From an uncultured Methylobacillus sp. (GTDB lineage Bacteria > Pseudomonadota > Gammaproteobacteria > Burkholderiales > Methylophilaceae): a DNA stretch of 42,513 nt. The position numbers were made by a program, and so were the translations under genes. Shown in pieces: positions 1-8,314 of this stretch. The notes beneath the pieces are model-generated. The model searched no databases and had not been told where the DNA came from. It was given only the letters and a program-made list of their open reading frames with translations. The stretch lies in the NCBI GenBank assembly GCA_946481235.1, contig CAMLME010000003.1:1-42513 (forward strand), read 5' to 3'. The first letter of the stretch is position 1. The number at the start of each line of letters is the position of its first letter.

Positions 1-1201
1 CCTGGAAGATGCGCATCTTGTTGTGGCCCTTGAACAGGGTCGGGTTGATGTAGTACCCGCCGGAAATGTCGCCGCCCAGTTCGGCCTTGGTGCCACCGGT
101 CAGCACTTGCGCGCCTTCCTCGACGCCCAATTGCAGGTAGGACTGGATCTTTTCCATCTGCAAGTCGGAGGCTTGTGCGCCGATCATGGTCTCGGTATCC
201 AGCGGGTTGCCCTGCTTGATCGCCTTGACGCGCGGGATGACGCGCTCGATGAACTTGTCGTAAATGGATTCCTGGATCAGCGCGCGGGACGGGCAGGTGC
301 AGACTTCACCCTGGTTGAAGGCAAACAGCACCAGGCCTTCGATCGCCTTGTCGAGGAAGTCGTCGTCGGCCGCCATGATGTCTTCGAAGAAGATATTCGG
401 CGACTTGCCGCCGAGCTCCAGCGTGGCGGGGATCAGTGAGGTGGCTGCGGCCTGGGCAATGATGCGGCCGGTGGCGGTGGAGCCGGTGAAGGCGATCTTG
501 GCGATGCGTTTGCTGGTGGCCAGCGGCATGCCGACTTCGCGGCCGAAGCCGTTGACGATGTTGAGCACCCCGGGTGGCAGCAGGTCGGCAATCAGCTCCG
601 CCATGATCAGGATGCTGATCGGGGTGGATTCCGCGGGCTTCAGGATGACGCAGTTGCCGGCGCCGATAGCGGGCGCGAGCTTCCAGGCGGCCATCAGCAG
701 CGGGAAGTTCCAGGGAATGATCTGGCCGACCACGCCCAGCGGTTCATGGTAGTGATAAGCCACGGTGTTTTCATCAAGTTCGCTGAGCGAGCCTTCCTGC
801 GAGCGCAGGCAGCCGGCGAAATAACGGAAATGGTCGATGCTGAGGGGAACGTCGGCATTCAGCGTTTCGCGGATCGGCTTGCCGTTGTCCACGGTTTCCG
901 CATATGCCAGGAGTTCCAGGTTGGCTTCCATGCGATCGGCGATCTTGAGCAGGATATTGGAACGTTCGCCGGGAGCGGTTTTGCCCCACTTGTCGGCGAC
1001 GGCATGGGCAGCATCGAGTGCCAGCTCGACATCGGCAGCGCCAGAGCGCGCGGCTTGCGTGTAGGACTTGCCTGTTACCGGGGTCACAACATCGAAGTAT
1101 TGCCCTTCGACAGGAGGCACCCATTTGCCGCCGATGAAATTGTCGTATTTGGCTTTGTACTGGACTTTGGCGCCAGCCTGACCGGGGAATGCGTAAATCA
1201 T
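1..1201 (-). CDS. NAD-dependent aldehyde dehydrogenase (AldB/ExaC type), 3' end outside window
   Basis: Oxidises an aliphatic aldehyde, probably acetaldehyde or a related short aldehyde, to the acid with NAD(P) in the cytoplasm. The minus-strand frame is open from ATG 1201 to the window edge, giving 400 codons of a family that is usually about 506 residues, so roughly the last 100 are missing. It begins [20 protein letters not shown]. It has the [15 protein letters not shown] cofactor-binding stretch, the FTGSTATGR nucleotide loop, LELGGKSPN with the general-base Glu, and GEVCTCPSR with the catalytic Cys (first Cys of VCTC), the form typical of E. coli AldB and Pseudomonas ExaC. A GAGGAG Shine-Dalgarno sequence lies just before the ATG. 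A sigma-54 promoter and paired activator sites lie upstream, so AcoR-type control is inferred. The exact substrate cannot be told from sequence. Confidence 0.93.
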   Translation of the reverse strand, partial: MIYAFPGQAGAKVQYKAKYDNFIGGKWVPPVEGQYFDVVTPVTGKSYTQAARSGAADVELALDAAHAVADKWGKTAPGERSNILLKIADRMEANLELLAYAETVDNGKPIRETLNADVPLSIDHFRYFAGCLRSQEGSLSELDENTVAYHYHEPLGVVGQIIPWNFPLLMAAWKLAPAIGAGNCVILKPAESTPISILIMAELIADLLPPGVLNIVNGFGREVGMPLATSKRIAKIAFTGSTATGRIIAQAAATSLIPATLELGGKSPNIFFEDIMAADDDFLDKAIEGLVLFAFNQGEVCTCPSRALIQESIYDKFIERVIPRVKAIKQGNPLDTETMIGAQASDLQMEKIQSYLQLGVEEGAQVLTGGTKAELGGDISGGYYINPTLFKGHNKMRIFQ

Positions 1202-1266
1202 GACTTCTCCTCAAAAAGTTATAGCGTGCAGTTGCAGTTGCCATGTGCCGGCTAACTCATTACTGA

Positions 1267-1284
1267 TAGCAGTATCTGTGCCGG
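1267..1284 (-). promoter_or_regulatory. Sigma-54 (-24/-12) promoter of the aldehyde dehydrogenase gene
   Basis: On the minus strand CCGGCACAGATACTGCT fits the GG-N10-GC rule of sigma-54 promoters, with GG at 1282-1281 and GC at 1270-1269. A start near 1257 would give a leader of about 56 nt before ATG 1201. Two matching palindromes lie about 97 and 121 bp upstream of the -12 element, the usual enhancer distance. Confidence 0.75.
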
Positions 1285-1357
1285 AATCTTCAAATCCATT
1301 CAACTCATTGAAAACAAATATTTATATAGTGATTGAGTTTGCTTAGACACTGCATCT

Positions 1358-1398
1358 CGTCTCAAGTTGAGACGCCGCTGCCGTCTCATTGCGAGACG
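1358..1398. promoter_or_regulatory. Paired upstream activator sites (putative AcoR-type enhancer) for the aldehyde dehydrogenase
   Basis: There are two 17-bp inverted repeats: CGTCTCAAGTTGAGACG (1358-1374, a perfect palindrome around the central base) and CGTCTCATTGCGAGACG (1382-1398). Their centres are 24 bp apart. They sit between the stop of the FIST gene and the sigma-54 promoter of the dehydrogenase. A related pair at 3590-3629 precedes the second sigma-54 promoter. Assignment to the adjacent activator is inference. Confidence 0.7.
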
Positions 1399-1417
1399 GG
1401 TTCTTGAAAAAGCCGAC

Positions 1418-3439
1418 TCAAGTGCTCACGGCCGTCAGGCCCTGCAGCGTGTCGGCAACGTCGCGCGTATGGCCGGCGGTTTCCGCGGTCTGCGTACTGT
1501 AGCCTTCGATGGCTTCCAGCACGCCGGTCAGGCCGGAAACTTCTTCCGACTGGCGCTCGATCATTTTCGCCACGACGACCATCTCTTTCGCCAATGCGGA
1601 AATGTCGCTGCCGATCTCGTCCGCGCTACTGCGCGACTTTTCTGCCAAGCGGCGAACTTCGTCCGCCACCACCGCGAAGCCGCGGCCCATTTCGCCGGCA
1701 CGGGCCGCTTCGATGGCTGCATTGAGGGCGAGCAGGTTGGTCTGGTCGGAAATCTGCTGGATTACCTCGACCACGCCATGGATACGCTGGCTGGCCTGCG
1801 CCAGGTTATGCGCGCTGCCTGCCACTTCGCTCGCCTGTTCCGACAGGCTGTCAATGGTGCTGCTGGCGTGGTGAATGGCATCCTGTTGTTCTGACAGTTT
1901 CCGGGTCAGCGAGTTGACCGAGCCGTAGAGATCGCTTGAGCATGTTTTCAGGTGCTGTGCCGTGAGCTCGCGCTGGTTTTGCGCCTTCTGCATGATTTCG
2001 CCCAGGCCGTTAAGGTCGCGCACCACCGAAATCAGGTTGGCGTCGATGTTGTCCGGATTGACGCGGCTGTTGAAATTGCCGATCTTGTAATCGGAGATCT
2101 GCTGCATCATCACACGTGACACGCCCGCCAGCTTGGCGTGGCTGCGGCGCAGGAAAAAAGCCTTGAATTCGCCGTAATGCGCGACGAAGTTGTCCACGAA
2201 CTCGTCTCGGAAAGCCTGATCGGGTGCGACCCGGAAAAAGAAAACCGCGGTGAGCGTCTGGTTGAGATTGAGCCCCAGGATTTCGCCGAAGGTGGAGAAG
2301 CCTGCGAGCTGGCTGGTCTGGAACAGGCCGTCCAGGCCGGACAGTTCGCTGCCGTTGTAGAGGCGGCGCAGGATACAGTCGTTCAACATGCCTGCGATGG
2401 GCGCCCCCGGCTTGCCTGCCATGAAGGTGCTGAAGTCCCGCTTGGTGGTGCTGACGAAAGGTGTGCGCTTGACCAGCACCAGCTCCTCCCCGGCGCCGAC
2501 GTCGCAGTAGAAATCCACCTGTTCGTTATCGAAATCCAGCTTGGCGACCGAGCGCACGAACAACTCATCTTTCACCCTGATCGCAAAGGAGTAGCTGTCC
2601 AGCTTGCCCTGAAGCTGATCGCGGGAGCAGGCCAGTGTTTCGCACAATGCATCCAGCAATGAAACCACGCGCCCGTGGGCATTAATCACCTGCCGCACTT
2701 GGCGGCGCTCCACCGAAGCGCTGAACACCTGGTAGCTGGCGCCTGCGGGTTCGAAGTTCTGGCTTTTGAAAACACCGAAGCGGACCCCCGGCGCCATTTT
2801 CAGGAAGACGATGACGGCATGGTTGGTCAGCTTGCGCTTGCCGTCGTGCAGCCAGGTGCCGCTGAAATCCAGCTTGCCGCCAGCCGATGCGCCGACGAAC
2901 AGGCAGGGGAAGCGTCCGGTGTCGTACAGCGCTTCCATGAAGAACGATTCGGAATTGGAAAGGCCATCGAACAGGATGTAGGCAAAGGTGTCGTGGTAGT
3001 CGATTTCCATTTGGGTACCGACAGCACGGATGTTGTGGCGCAGACGCTCCAGTCGCTCTTCGTAATCCAGCTTGGGCTGGCCGTCACGCAGGTCTTCGCT
3101 GACGAGCGGGATCGAGACGATTTCCGCCTTGCCGATCAGGTTGCGGTCGAAGAGTTGCAGCACCACACGGTCGCGCGGGTCGCTGGCATCGCAATACAGG
3201 CTGCTGCCATCGCCGCACAATTCACCGGCCGTGCTGGTCAGTACGGTGGGTACGCCCGCAAAGTGCGTCGAAATGATGCCGGCTACCCGATCGAGGTCGA
3301 CGCCGGGAGCAACATACCCGGAAATGAAGGCCGGATTGCAGCGCAGGCTGCCGAGCTGTTCGCCAAGATGCTGCGACGAACTTTGCAGCGTGTATACGCC
3401 AGTAGATGAGCCGGTTTTTGAAACAAATGGGAGTCGCAT
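1418..3439 (-). CDS. Soluble FIST-domain chemoreceptor-like signalling protein
   Basis: A 673-residue protein. The N-terminal half (roughly residues 40-400) resembles the FIST_N/FIST_C sensory module, thought to bind small ligands (for example [18 protein letters not shown] and [15 protein letters not shown]). The C-terminal 200 residues are a methyl-accepting chemotaxis signalling domain with the highly conserved hairpin tip ([16 protein letters not shown], then [15 protein letters not shown], ending near residue 600). No membrane segment or signal peptide is visible, so it should be cytoplasmic and could feed CheA/CheW arrays. The start is ATG 3439, preceded by a modest AATAGG. A near-consensus sigma-54 promoter (TGGCACGCTCCCTGCA) and paired activator sites are upstream, mirroring those of the downstream dehydrogenase. 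The ligand is unknown; an aldehyde or alcohol is suggested by context only. Confidence 0.88.
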   Translation of the reverse strand: MRLPFVSKTGSSTGVYTLQSSSQHLGEQLGSLRCNPAFISGYVAPGVDLDRVAGIISTHFAGVPTVLTSTAGELCGDGSSLYCDASDPRDRVVLQLFDRNLIGKAEIVSIPLVSEDLRDGQPKLDYEERLERLRHNIRAVGTQMEIDYHDTFAYILFDGLSNSESFFMEALYDTGRFPCLFVGASAGGKLDFSGTWLHDGKRKLTNHAVIVFLKMAPGVRFGVFKSQNFEPAGASYQVFSASVERRQVRQVINAHGRVVSLLDALCETLACSRDQLQGKLDSYSFAIRVKDELFVRSVAKLDFDNEQVDFYCDVGAGEELVLVKRTPFVSTTKRDFSTFMAGKPGAPIAGMLNDCILRRLYNGSELSGLDGLFQTSQLAGFSTFGEILGLNLNQTLTAVFFFRVAPDQAFRDEFVDNFVAHYGEFKAFFLRRSHAKLAGVSRVMMQQISDYKIGNFNSRVNPDNIDANLISVVRDLNGLGEIMQKAQNQRELTAQHLKTCSSDLYGSVNSLTRKLSEQQDAIHHASSTIDSLSEQASEVAGSAHNLAQASQRIHGVVEVIQQISDQTNLLALNAAIEAARAGEMGRGFAVVADEVRRLAEKSRSSADEIGSDISALAKEMVVVAKMIERQSEEVSGLTGVLEAIEGYSTQTAETAGHTRDVADTLQGLTAVST

Positions 3440-3500
3440 ATTAAGTGCCTATTTCAGTAGGTCAATGAGTCCCCATTACCTCTGGGCCTGTATGACTCTT

Positions 3501-3516
3501 TGCAGGGAGCGTGCCA
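3501..3516 (-). promoter_or_regulatory. Sigma-54 promoter of the FIST chemoreceptor gene
   Basis: On the minus strand TGGCACGCTCCCTGCA matches the consensus TGGCACG-N4-TTGCA at all but one informative position, with GG at 3515-3514 and GC at 3503-3502. The predicted start near 3490 leaves a leader of about 50 nt. Confidence 0.85.
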
Positions 3517-3589
3517 GTTGCTGAAAAGTTGCGAACGTTCATGATTAATAAAAGTTTTTACGATATTGGCTGGCATGGCGTATCATTCC

Positions 3590-3629
3590 AGTCTCAATTT
3601 GAGACGAGCAATTGTCATTAAACGAGACA
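3590..3629. promoter_or_regulatory. Paired upstream activator sites for the FIST chemoreceptor gene
   Basis: GTCTCAATTTGAGAC (3591-3605, perfect palindrome) and the half-degenerate TGTCATTAAACGAGACA (3613-3629) have centres 23 bp apart. The centres lie about 96 and 119 bp from the -12 GC, against 97 and 121 bp at the dehydrogenase promoter. The pair could also serve autoregulation of the activator gene on the other side. Confidence 0.7.
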
Positions 3630-3636
3630 GCTCCGA

Positions 3637-3906
3637 AGAGCCTATTTCAATAGGTTTCATATACCGCGTTGAGCCAGGGCGCGGATGGATGCAAGACGCA
3701 GTGCGCAGCGAATGGCTATTCCATTTGCGAGCGCTGCAACGCTGCAGACGCCGTGCCCTGGCTCAACCCGAAGGGCCGTTTGCTTGCGGGACGCATTGCG
3801 GTGTTGCGTCCTGCTTGTGGAGAATGACTACACTGCGCAGTCCGCGCCTTGCACTGCATCCCGCAAGCAAGCGGCGCGATGTATGAAACCTATTGAAATA
3901 GGCTCT
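3637..3906. repeat. Double-hairpin BIME/MITE-like element with 25-bp terminal inverted repeats
   Basis: The ends 3637-3661 and 3882-3906 are exact 25-bp inverted repeats, each containing the 14-bp palindrome CCTATT-N2-AATAGG. Inside are two long imperfect palindromes. The first is 3669-3768 (arms TTGAGCCAGGGCGCGG / CCGTGCCCTGGCTCAA, tip GAATGGCTATTCCATT). The second is about 3775-3877 (arms GCCGTTTGCTTGCGGGACGC / GCATCCCGCAAGCAAGCGGC, two mismatches). The reverse complement of the first aligns recognisably with the second (shared GTTGC, GAATR, CTGCGCA, CTTGCA, GCATCC), so they look like diverged inverted copies. No coding capacity and no clear target-site duplication were seen. Confidence 0.65.
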
Positions 3907-3908
3907 AA

Positions 3909-5840
3909 ATGACGCGATCCACCTACCATGTGCGCATTAAGCAGGCCCGCAACCAGCTTCTGGATCAGGGGAGCGTTCCGCAAGGCGTACTGCCTGAGCC
4001 CATTGAGCGCTCATGGTCGCGCTGCGCGGATACCGGGCTTTCGCTGGAAGTAGAGCCCCGCCTGGAGCCGATGCTGCAGCAGGAACTGGAAGAAATCCGC
4101 GACAAGAACACCCGCTTGCTGACGCAAGCCCGGCCGGAAATGGAAAATCTGCATGCCCAGATATTCGGGACGCAGAGCATGGTGATCCTGACCGATGCCG
4201 GCGGCACCATCCTGCATGCACTGGGCAATCCCGAGTTCATCGGCAAGGCGGCGCGCGTGGCCTTGCAACCGGGCGTGACCTGGAGCGAAAGCAATACCGG
4301 GACGAACGCCATCGGCACGGCCCTGGTGGAGGAGGCCCCAATATTCGTGATGGGGGCTGAACATTACTTCAGCAAGAATGCATTCCTGAATTGTTCCGCC
4401 TCGCCCATCATGGATCCGCATGGGCAGGCCATCGGCGTGCTGGACGTGTCCGGCGATTACCGCCAGCCGCAGGAGCACACCATGGCACTGGTGCGCATGT
4501 CGGCGCAGATGATTGAAAACCGCCTGTTCAGCGCCGAGTTCGCGAGAGAGGTCACGCTGCATTTCCATTCGAGGCCGGAATTCATCGGCACGCTGTGGGA
4601 AGGCATTGCCGTGTTTTCGCCGTCCGGACGGCTGCTGGCCATCAACAAGAGCGGCATGTTCCAGTTGGGCGTCAGCACCACGGACAAAGCCCAACTTGAT
4701 TTCGGCGTCATGTTTGAAGGTACGCTGGAAAAACTGCTGGATGCCGCTCGCCATGCTGCTCCGCACAGTACGTCGCTTACCACGCATAGCGGCCATCGTC
4801 TCTATGCCCGTGTGGAACCTGGCGTGATGGCGATGCCTGCGGTCAGCAGCCCCGCACAGAATGCAGTCCGTGCGCCGGAGAAAAAGCCCGATATGGGAAT
4901 GCTGGATGCACTCGATACCGGCGATGCGCAGATGAGCAAGGCGGTTTCCGGCGTGAAAAAAGTCGTCGGCCGCGAAATCCCCATCCTGATCGAAGGCGAG
5001 ACCGGTACCGGAAAGGAATTGCTGGCCAAGGCTATCCACGCCGCCGGCAAGCGGGGTAAGGGACCTTTCGTCGCGATCAACTGTGCCTCGATCCCCGAAG
5101 GCCTGATCGAGGCCGAACTGTTCGGCTACGTCGATGGAGCCTTTACCGGCGCCAAGCGCAGCGGCGTGCCGGGCAAGATCATGCAGGCCAACGGCGGCAC
5201 GCTATTCCTGGATGAAATCGGCGAAATGCCGCTGCAATTGCAGGCGCGGTTGCTGCGAGTGCTGCAGGAACGCGAAATCATGCCCTTGGGCGGAGCGAAA
5301 GGCATGCCGGTGGACATTGCCGTGATTTCCGCCACCAACCGCAAGCTGCGCGAGCACGTGGAGCAGGGGAATTTCCGCGAGGATCTCTATTACCGGCTCA
5401 ACGGCTTGCGCGTCACCCTGCCGCCGCTGCGCGAGCGCAGCGACATGCCAGCCCTCATCGAACGCATCCTGCGCGAGGAAAGCGATGAGTCGGTAACGCT
5501 GCATCCCGAAACGCTGGCCATGTTCGCGCGTCACTCGTGGCGCGGCAATGTCCGCCAGCTAAGAAACGTGCTGCGCGCGGCGCTGGCGTTTCTTGATGGC
5601 GAGCACGTAGTCAAGACACATCACTTACCGGATGACTTCGTCGAGGAACTCAAGCGCATCGAAGCGACTCCTATACACAGGACGTCGCACAAGGGTGCCC
5701 TGAATATCGAGGCCGCTGAAGTTGATCTGATCCGCCAGGCGCTGGCAGACGAGAACGGTAATATCACGACTGCTGCCAGCAGGCTGGGCATCAGCCGAGC
5801 CACTCTCTACCGCAAGGTAAAACGCCTTAACCTGGCCTGA
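3909..5840 (+). CDS. acoR: AcoR-type sigma-54-dependent transcriptional activator
   Basis: A 643-residue enhancer-binding protein. A GAF-like sensory region (about 60-210) is followed by a PAS-like stretch (about 220-300). The AAA+ domain has Walker A GETGTGKE (363-370), the sigma-54-contacting loop GAFTGA (410-415) and Walker B FLDEIGEM (433-440). The C-terminus is a Fis-type helix-turn-helix, [20 protein letters not shown]. Length and domain order match AcoR, which activates acetoin/aldehyde catabolism genes in response to small ligands. It is transcribed divergently from two genes with sigma-54 promoters and shared palindromes, its probable targets. The start ATG 3909 follows AATAGG, which lies within the terminal repeat of the 3637-3906 element. 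The inducer is not evident from sequence. Confidence 0.92.
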   Translation: MTRSTYHVRIKQARNQLLDQGSVPQGVLPEPIERSWSRCADTGLSLEVEPRLEPMLQQELEEIRDKNTRLLTQARPEMENLHAQIFGTQSMVILTDAGGTILHALGNPEFIGKAARVALQPGVTWSESNTGTNAIGTALVEEAPIFVMGAEHYFSKNAFLNCSASPIMDPHGQAIGVLDVSGDYRQPQEHTMALVRMSAQMIENRLFSAEFAREVTLHFHSRPEFIGTLWEGIAVFSPSGRLLAINKSGMFQLGVSTTDKAQLDFGVMFEGTLEKLLDAARHAAPHSTSLTTHSGHRLYARVEPGVMAMPAVSSPAQNAVRAPEKKPDMGMLDALDTGDAQMSKAVSGVKKVVGREIPILIEGETGTGKELLAKAIHAAGKRGKGPFVAINCASIPEGLIEAELFGYVDGAFTGAKRSGVPGKIMQANGGTLFLDEIGEMPLQLQARLLRVLQEREIMPLGGAKGMPVDIAVISATNRKLREHVEQGNFREDLYYRLNGLRVTLPPLRERSDMPALIERILREESDESVTLHPETLAMFARHSWRGNVRQLRNVLRAALAFLDGEHVVKTHHLPDDFVEELKRIEATPIHRTSHKGALNIEAAEVDLIRQALADENGNITTAASRLGISRATLYRKVKRLNLA

Positions 5841-5941
5841 TTCCAGATCCTTGTAACAGAAAATTCGTACGTCCCGAATAATCGAAGCCGGACTTTAGTC
5901 CTGGCCGTGTCGCTTGAAAAGCGAGCCCGAGGAGACGGCGG

Positions 5942-7372
5942 ATGACTCTGCCCATGAATAACATCAATAATGCGTCATTCAACTTGCGCACCTGGCTTGT
6001 CCGTAGCGCAACCTTGCTGGCTTTCTATTCAACTCTGGTCGCATGCTCCACCGTGCCCGATGCCGAAGCGGTCATCAATGGGGCTAATTCCGATGCCAAT
6101 CCGCGGGTTGTCGGCGCAAAGGGGCCGTTAACGGCTTCCCAAAGCAAGGCCTTGTTCCAGCGCCTGGGTCTCAATGCCCAAAACAGCGATCTTTTCAAGC
6201 GCCACCTGGCAGTCGAGCAAGAGATTGCGGAAAGTCCGCTCGTTACAGGAAATTCCACGCGTCTGCTGCGCGATGGCGAACAGACCTTCGATGCGATTTT
6301 CGAAGCTATTCGTTCCGCCAAACACCATGTGAACCTGGAGTATTACATTCTCGAGAATGTCGAGCACAAGGGCACGAAGCTGGCCGATCTGCTGGTCGCC
6401 AAACGGCAGGAGGGCGTCCAAATCAATGTTCTTTACGATAGCTTCGGCTCGATCTCCACGCCGCCCGAATTCTTCGATCGTCTGCGCAAGGCCGGCGCCA
6501 AAGTGCTGGAATTCAATCCGATGAACCCGCTGGAACGCCGTCGTATCATCAAGTCGCCCAATGACCGCGATCACCGCAAGATTCTGGTCGTCGATGGCCA
6601 TACTGCCATCGTCGGCGGTATCAATCTCAGCGTCACTTATCAGAGCCGGCCTTTCGATTCCGCTTCCAGCAATGAAAAGGCGGAGCATTGGCGCGATACC
6701 GACATGGAAGTGCGTGGGCCTGTCGTGGCCGAGTTGCAAAAACTATTCTTCGACCAGTGGTACAGGCACAAGGGCGAAAAAATCGATGACAAGGGTTATT
6801 TCCCCCAATTGAAACCTGAAGGCGGCGAGGTCGTTCGCGTGATCGGCAGCGGGCCGGATCATACGGTTTCGCGGTATTACGTCACCTTGTTATCGGCCAT
6901 CCGCAATGCCGAGAAAACCATCTGGATCACCAATAGCTATTTCGTGCCGACCAAGGTCATGAAGCAGGATTTGATGGATGCTGCCCAACGTGGCGTCGAC
7001 GTCCGGCTGCTGTTGCCAGGCAAAAGCGACGTGCAGGCGACGTTGGCTGCGCAACGGTCGCATTACAAGGACTTGCTCGAAGCCGGCGTAAAAATATTTG
7101 AAAACGAGCATGTGATGCTGCACGCCAAGACGGTCGTCATCGACGGCGTCTGGTCGGTAGTCGGCTCCTCCAACCTGGACCATCGCAGCGTTCTTTACAA
7201 CGATGAAGTCGATGTGGTGGTGCTCGGAGGGATTACCGGAAAAGAGTTTGAGCGCATGTTCCAGGAAGACGCAGCCAAGGCCAAGCCGATTCAGTTGGCG
7301 GAATGGAAGCGCCGGCCCATCCTCCAAAGAATAAACGAATTCTTCTCGCGCTTCTTTCAGAACATTATGTAA
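5942..7372 (+). CDS. Lipoprotein phospholipase D / cardiolipin synthase family protein
   Basis: A 476-residue member of the PLD superfamily with two HKD motifs: H211-x-K213-x4-D218 in DHRKILVVDGHTAIVGG, and H394-x-K396-x4-D401 in MLHAKTVVIDGVWSVVGSSN. The N-terminus has a hydrophobic segment and a lipobox LVAC with Cys35, so it is predicted to be lipidated and exposed to the periplasm or outer membrane. Classical ClsA is instead anchored by two membrane helices. It probably transfers phosphatidyl groups (cardiolipin synthesis of the ClsB/ClsC kind) or hydrolyses phospholipids. The start is ATG 5942 with GAGGAG seven bases upstream; M5 (5954) is a possible alternative. The gene stands alone after the activator, with short hairpin-forming sequences in the leader (5891-5925). 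Confidence 0.85.
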   Translation: MTLPMNNINNASFNLRTWLVRSATLLAFYSTLVACSTVPDAEAVINGANSDANPRVVGAKGPLTASQSKALFQRLGLNAQNSDLFKRHLAVEQEIAESPLVTGNSTRLLRDGEQTFDAIFEAIRSAKHHVNLEYYILENVEHKGTKLADLLVAKRQEGVQINVLYDSFGSISTPPEFFDRLRKAGAKVLEFNPMNPLERRRIIKSPNDRDHRKILVVDGHTAIVGGINLSVTYQSRPFDSASSNEKAEHWRDTDMEVRGPVVAELQKLFFDQWYRHKGEKIDDKGYFPQLKPEGGEVVRVIGSGPDHTVSRYYVTLLSAIRNAEKTIWITNSYFVPTKVMKQDLMDAAQRGVDVRLLLPGKSDVQATLAAQRSHYKDLLEAGVKIFENEHVMLHAKTVVIDGVWSVVGSSNLDHRSVLYNDEVDVVVLGGITGKEFERMFQEDAAKAKPIQLAEWKRRPILQRINEFFSRFFQNIM

Positions 7373-7381
7373 GCAATTGAT

Positions 7382-8314
7382 TTAACGATTATCTAGCATG
7401 CGCTTGTGTTCGTGCAGTTTCATTTTCAGGTAGGTATTTCGGTCGACTTCATGCAACTGTTTCGCGTACTGCTCCAGGGTTTCGATGCAAGCCTTCAGCC
7501 GCTTTTCGAACTGGTCCTTGCCGGTGGCGTGCAGGAATGAATCGATAGCCACGTAATAGCGCATTGCATTGCGCTCCACGACGCCACGCACGCCGCTGAT
7601 GTATTCCGGTTTGCCGTCCGCCCGCGTGCCGACCGGCGTAAAACCAATCTTTCCCCGTCCTATCGTCGAGAGATATCCCTTCATGGCTATCCTTCCCGAC
7701 ATCCCGAAACCATAGGCATAGGTCAGATGAATGAAGGTCTGGTCGTTATCGGCAGGCATCGCCTGAAGGATGATGCGGTAATCGTGCGTGCTCAACGGAC
7801 CTTGCGGTGCGCTCAGGCTGGTCGCGAAATAGTTGTTCTCGGAGGCCAGCACGCGGTAGTTGAATTCTACCGGGTGGGTATCTTCCAGAGGCTGTTCCAT
7901 CTTGCGCCCAAGATTGAGGGTAAGCGTACTGCCTGCGGCGTTCTGCCGGGCACGGCAATACTTGACGTTGAGATGCAGGATCATGACTTCGCACCAGTTC
8001 GTCGGCTTTCCTGACGGGTCGTTCAGCGCGCCGCTTACAACGGCAAACGGCTGGGAAACCAGCGCGTAGATGTCGCCCTCGAGTTCGTTCGACGATTCCT
8101 TGGATTCGATATAGAGCGGACGATGGAAGGCATTCTTCTGCAGCTTGGGCTGGAGGCGCTCATAGTCGGCGCGCAGGGCAGTGGCGGAAGGTTTCATTTT
8201 GGGCTCCGCATTAGCTGGACGGCTGTCGAATAGAAAAAAAGCGGCGATTATCAGAACGAGCGATAGTGCAAGGCAAGGTTGTCCGTGCCCGGGTTGCAGG
8301 CGCGCCTCAACCAT
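7382..8314 (-). CDS. Exported protein of unknown function, coupled to the desaturase
   Basis: About 310 residues from ATG 8314. The frame is open further upstream to 8431, but that part overlaps the desaturase coding region. ATG 8314 gives a typical signal peptide (hydrophobic LALSLVLIIAAFFLF ending near PANA-EP), and ATGGTTGA overlaps the desaturase stop by 8 bp, suggesting translational coupling. The mature part has conserved-looking stretches (NWCEVMILHLNVKYC, VEFNYRVLASENNYFATSLSAP, THDYRIILQAMPADN, FIHLTYAYGFG) and a Lys/Glu-rich helical C-terminus. I do not recognise a named family. A periplasmic, lipid- or envelope-related role is suggested only by its pairing with a desaturase. Two Cys residues (in NWCEV and VKYC) could form a disulphide. 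Confidence 0.8.
   Translation of the reverse strand: MVEARLQPGHGQPCLALSLVLIIAAFFLFDSRPANAEPKMKPSATALRADYERLQPKLQKNAFHRPLYIESKESSNELEGDIYALVSQPFAVVSGALNDPSGKPTNWCEVMILHLNVKYCRARQNAAGSTLTLNLGRKMEQPLEDTHPVEFNYRVLASENNYFATSLSAPQGPLSTHDYRIILQAMPADNDQTFIHLTYAYGFGMSGRIAMKGYLSTIGRGKIGFTPVGTRADGKPEYISGVRGVVERNAMRYYVAIDSFLHATGKDQFEKRLKACIETLEQYAKQLHEVDRNTYLKMKLHEHKRMLDNR

Larger units (their letters stand above)
3440..3908. other. 469-bp divergent intergenic region between the FIST receptor and the activator
   Basis: No gene is seen here. From left to right it holds a CCTATTTCAGTAGG palindrome in the FIST leader (3448-3461), a sigma-54 promoter reading left (3501-3516), an AT-rich stretch (about 3541-3570) that could bend DNA between promoter and enhancer, two activator palindromes (3590-3629), and a 270-bp double-hairpin element (3637-3906) that ends two bases before the ATG of the activator gene. 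No convincing sigma-70 promoter for the activator was found. Confidence 0.7.

Noticed and set aside
3445..3461. LuxR-type or FlhDC box at the CCTATTTCAGTAGG palindrome
   Set aside because: The palindrome is 14 bp, not the 20-bp lux-box form, and lacks the paired half-sites of an FlhDC box; no luxR or flhDC gene is nearby.
4011..5039. 342-codon open frame on the minus strand inside the activator gene
   Set aside because: It is an antisense shadow of a clear AAA+ gene in GC-biased DNA; it has no ribosome site and no recognisable domain.
5885..5930. Riboswitch in the leader of the PLD-family lipoprotein gene
   Set aside because: Two short hairpins are present but they match no riboswitch class I can recognise.
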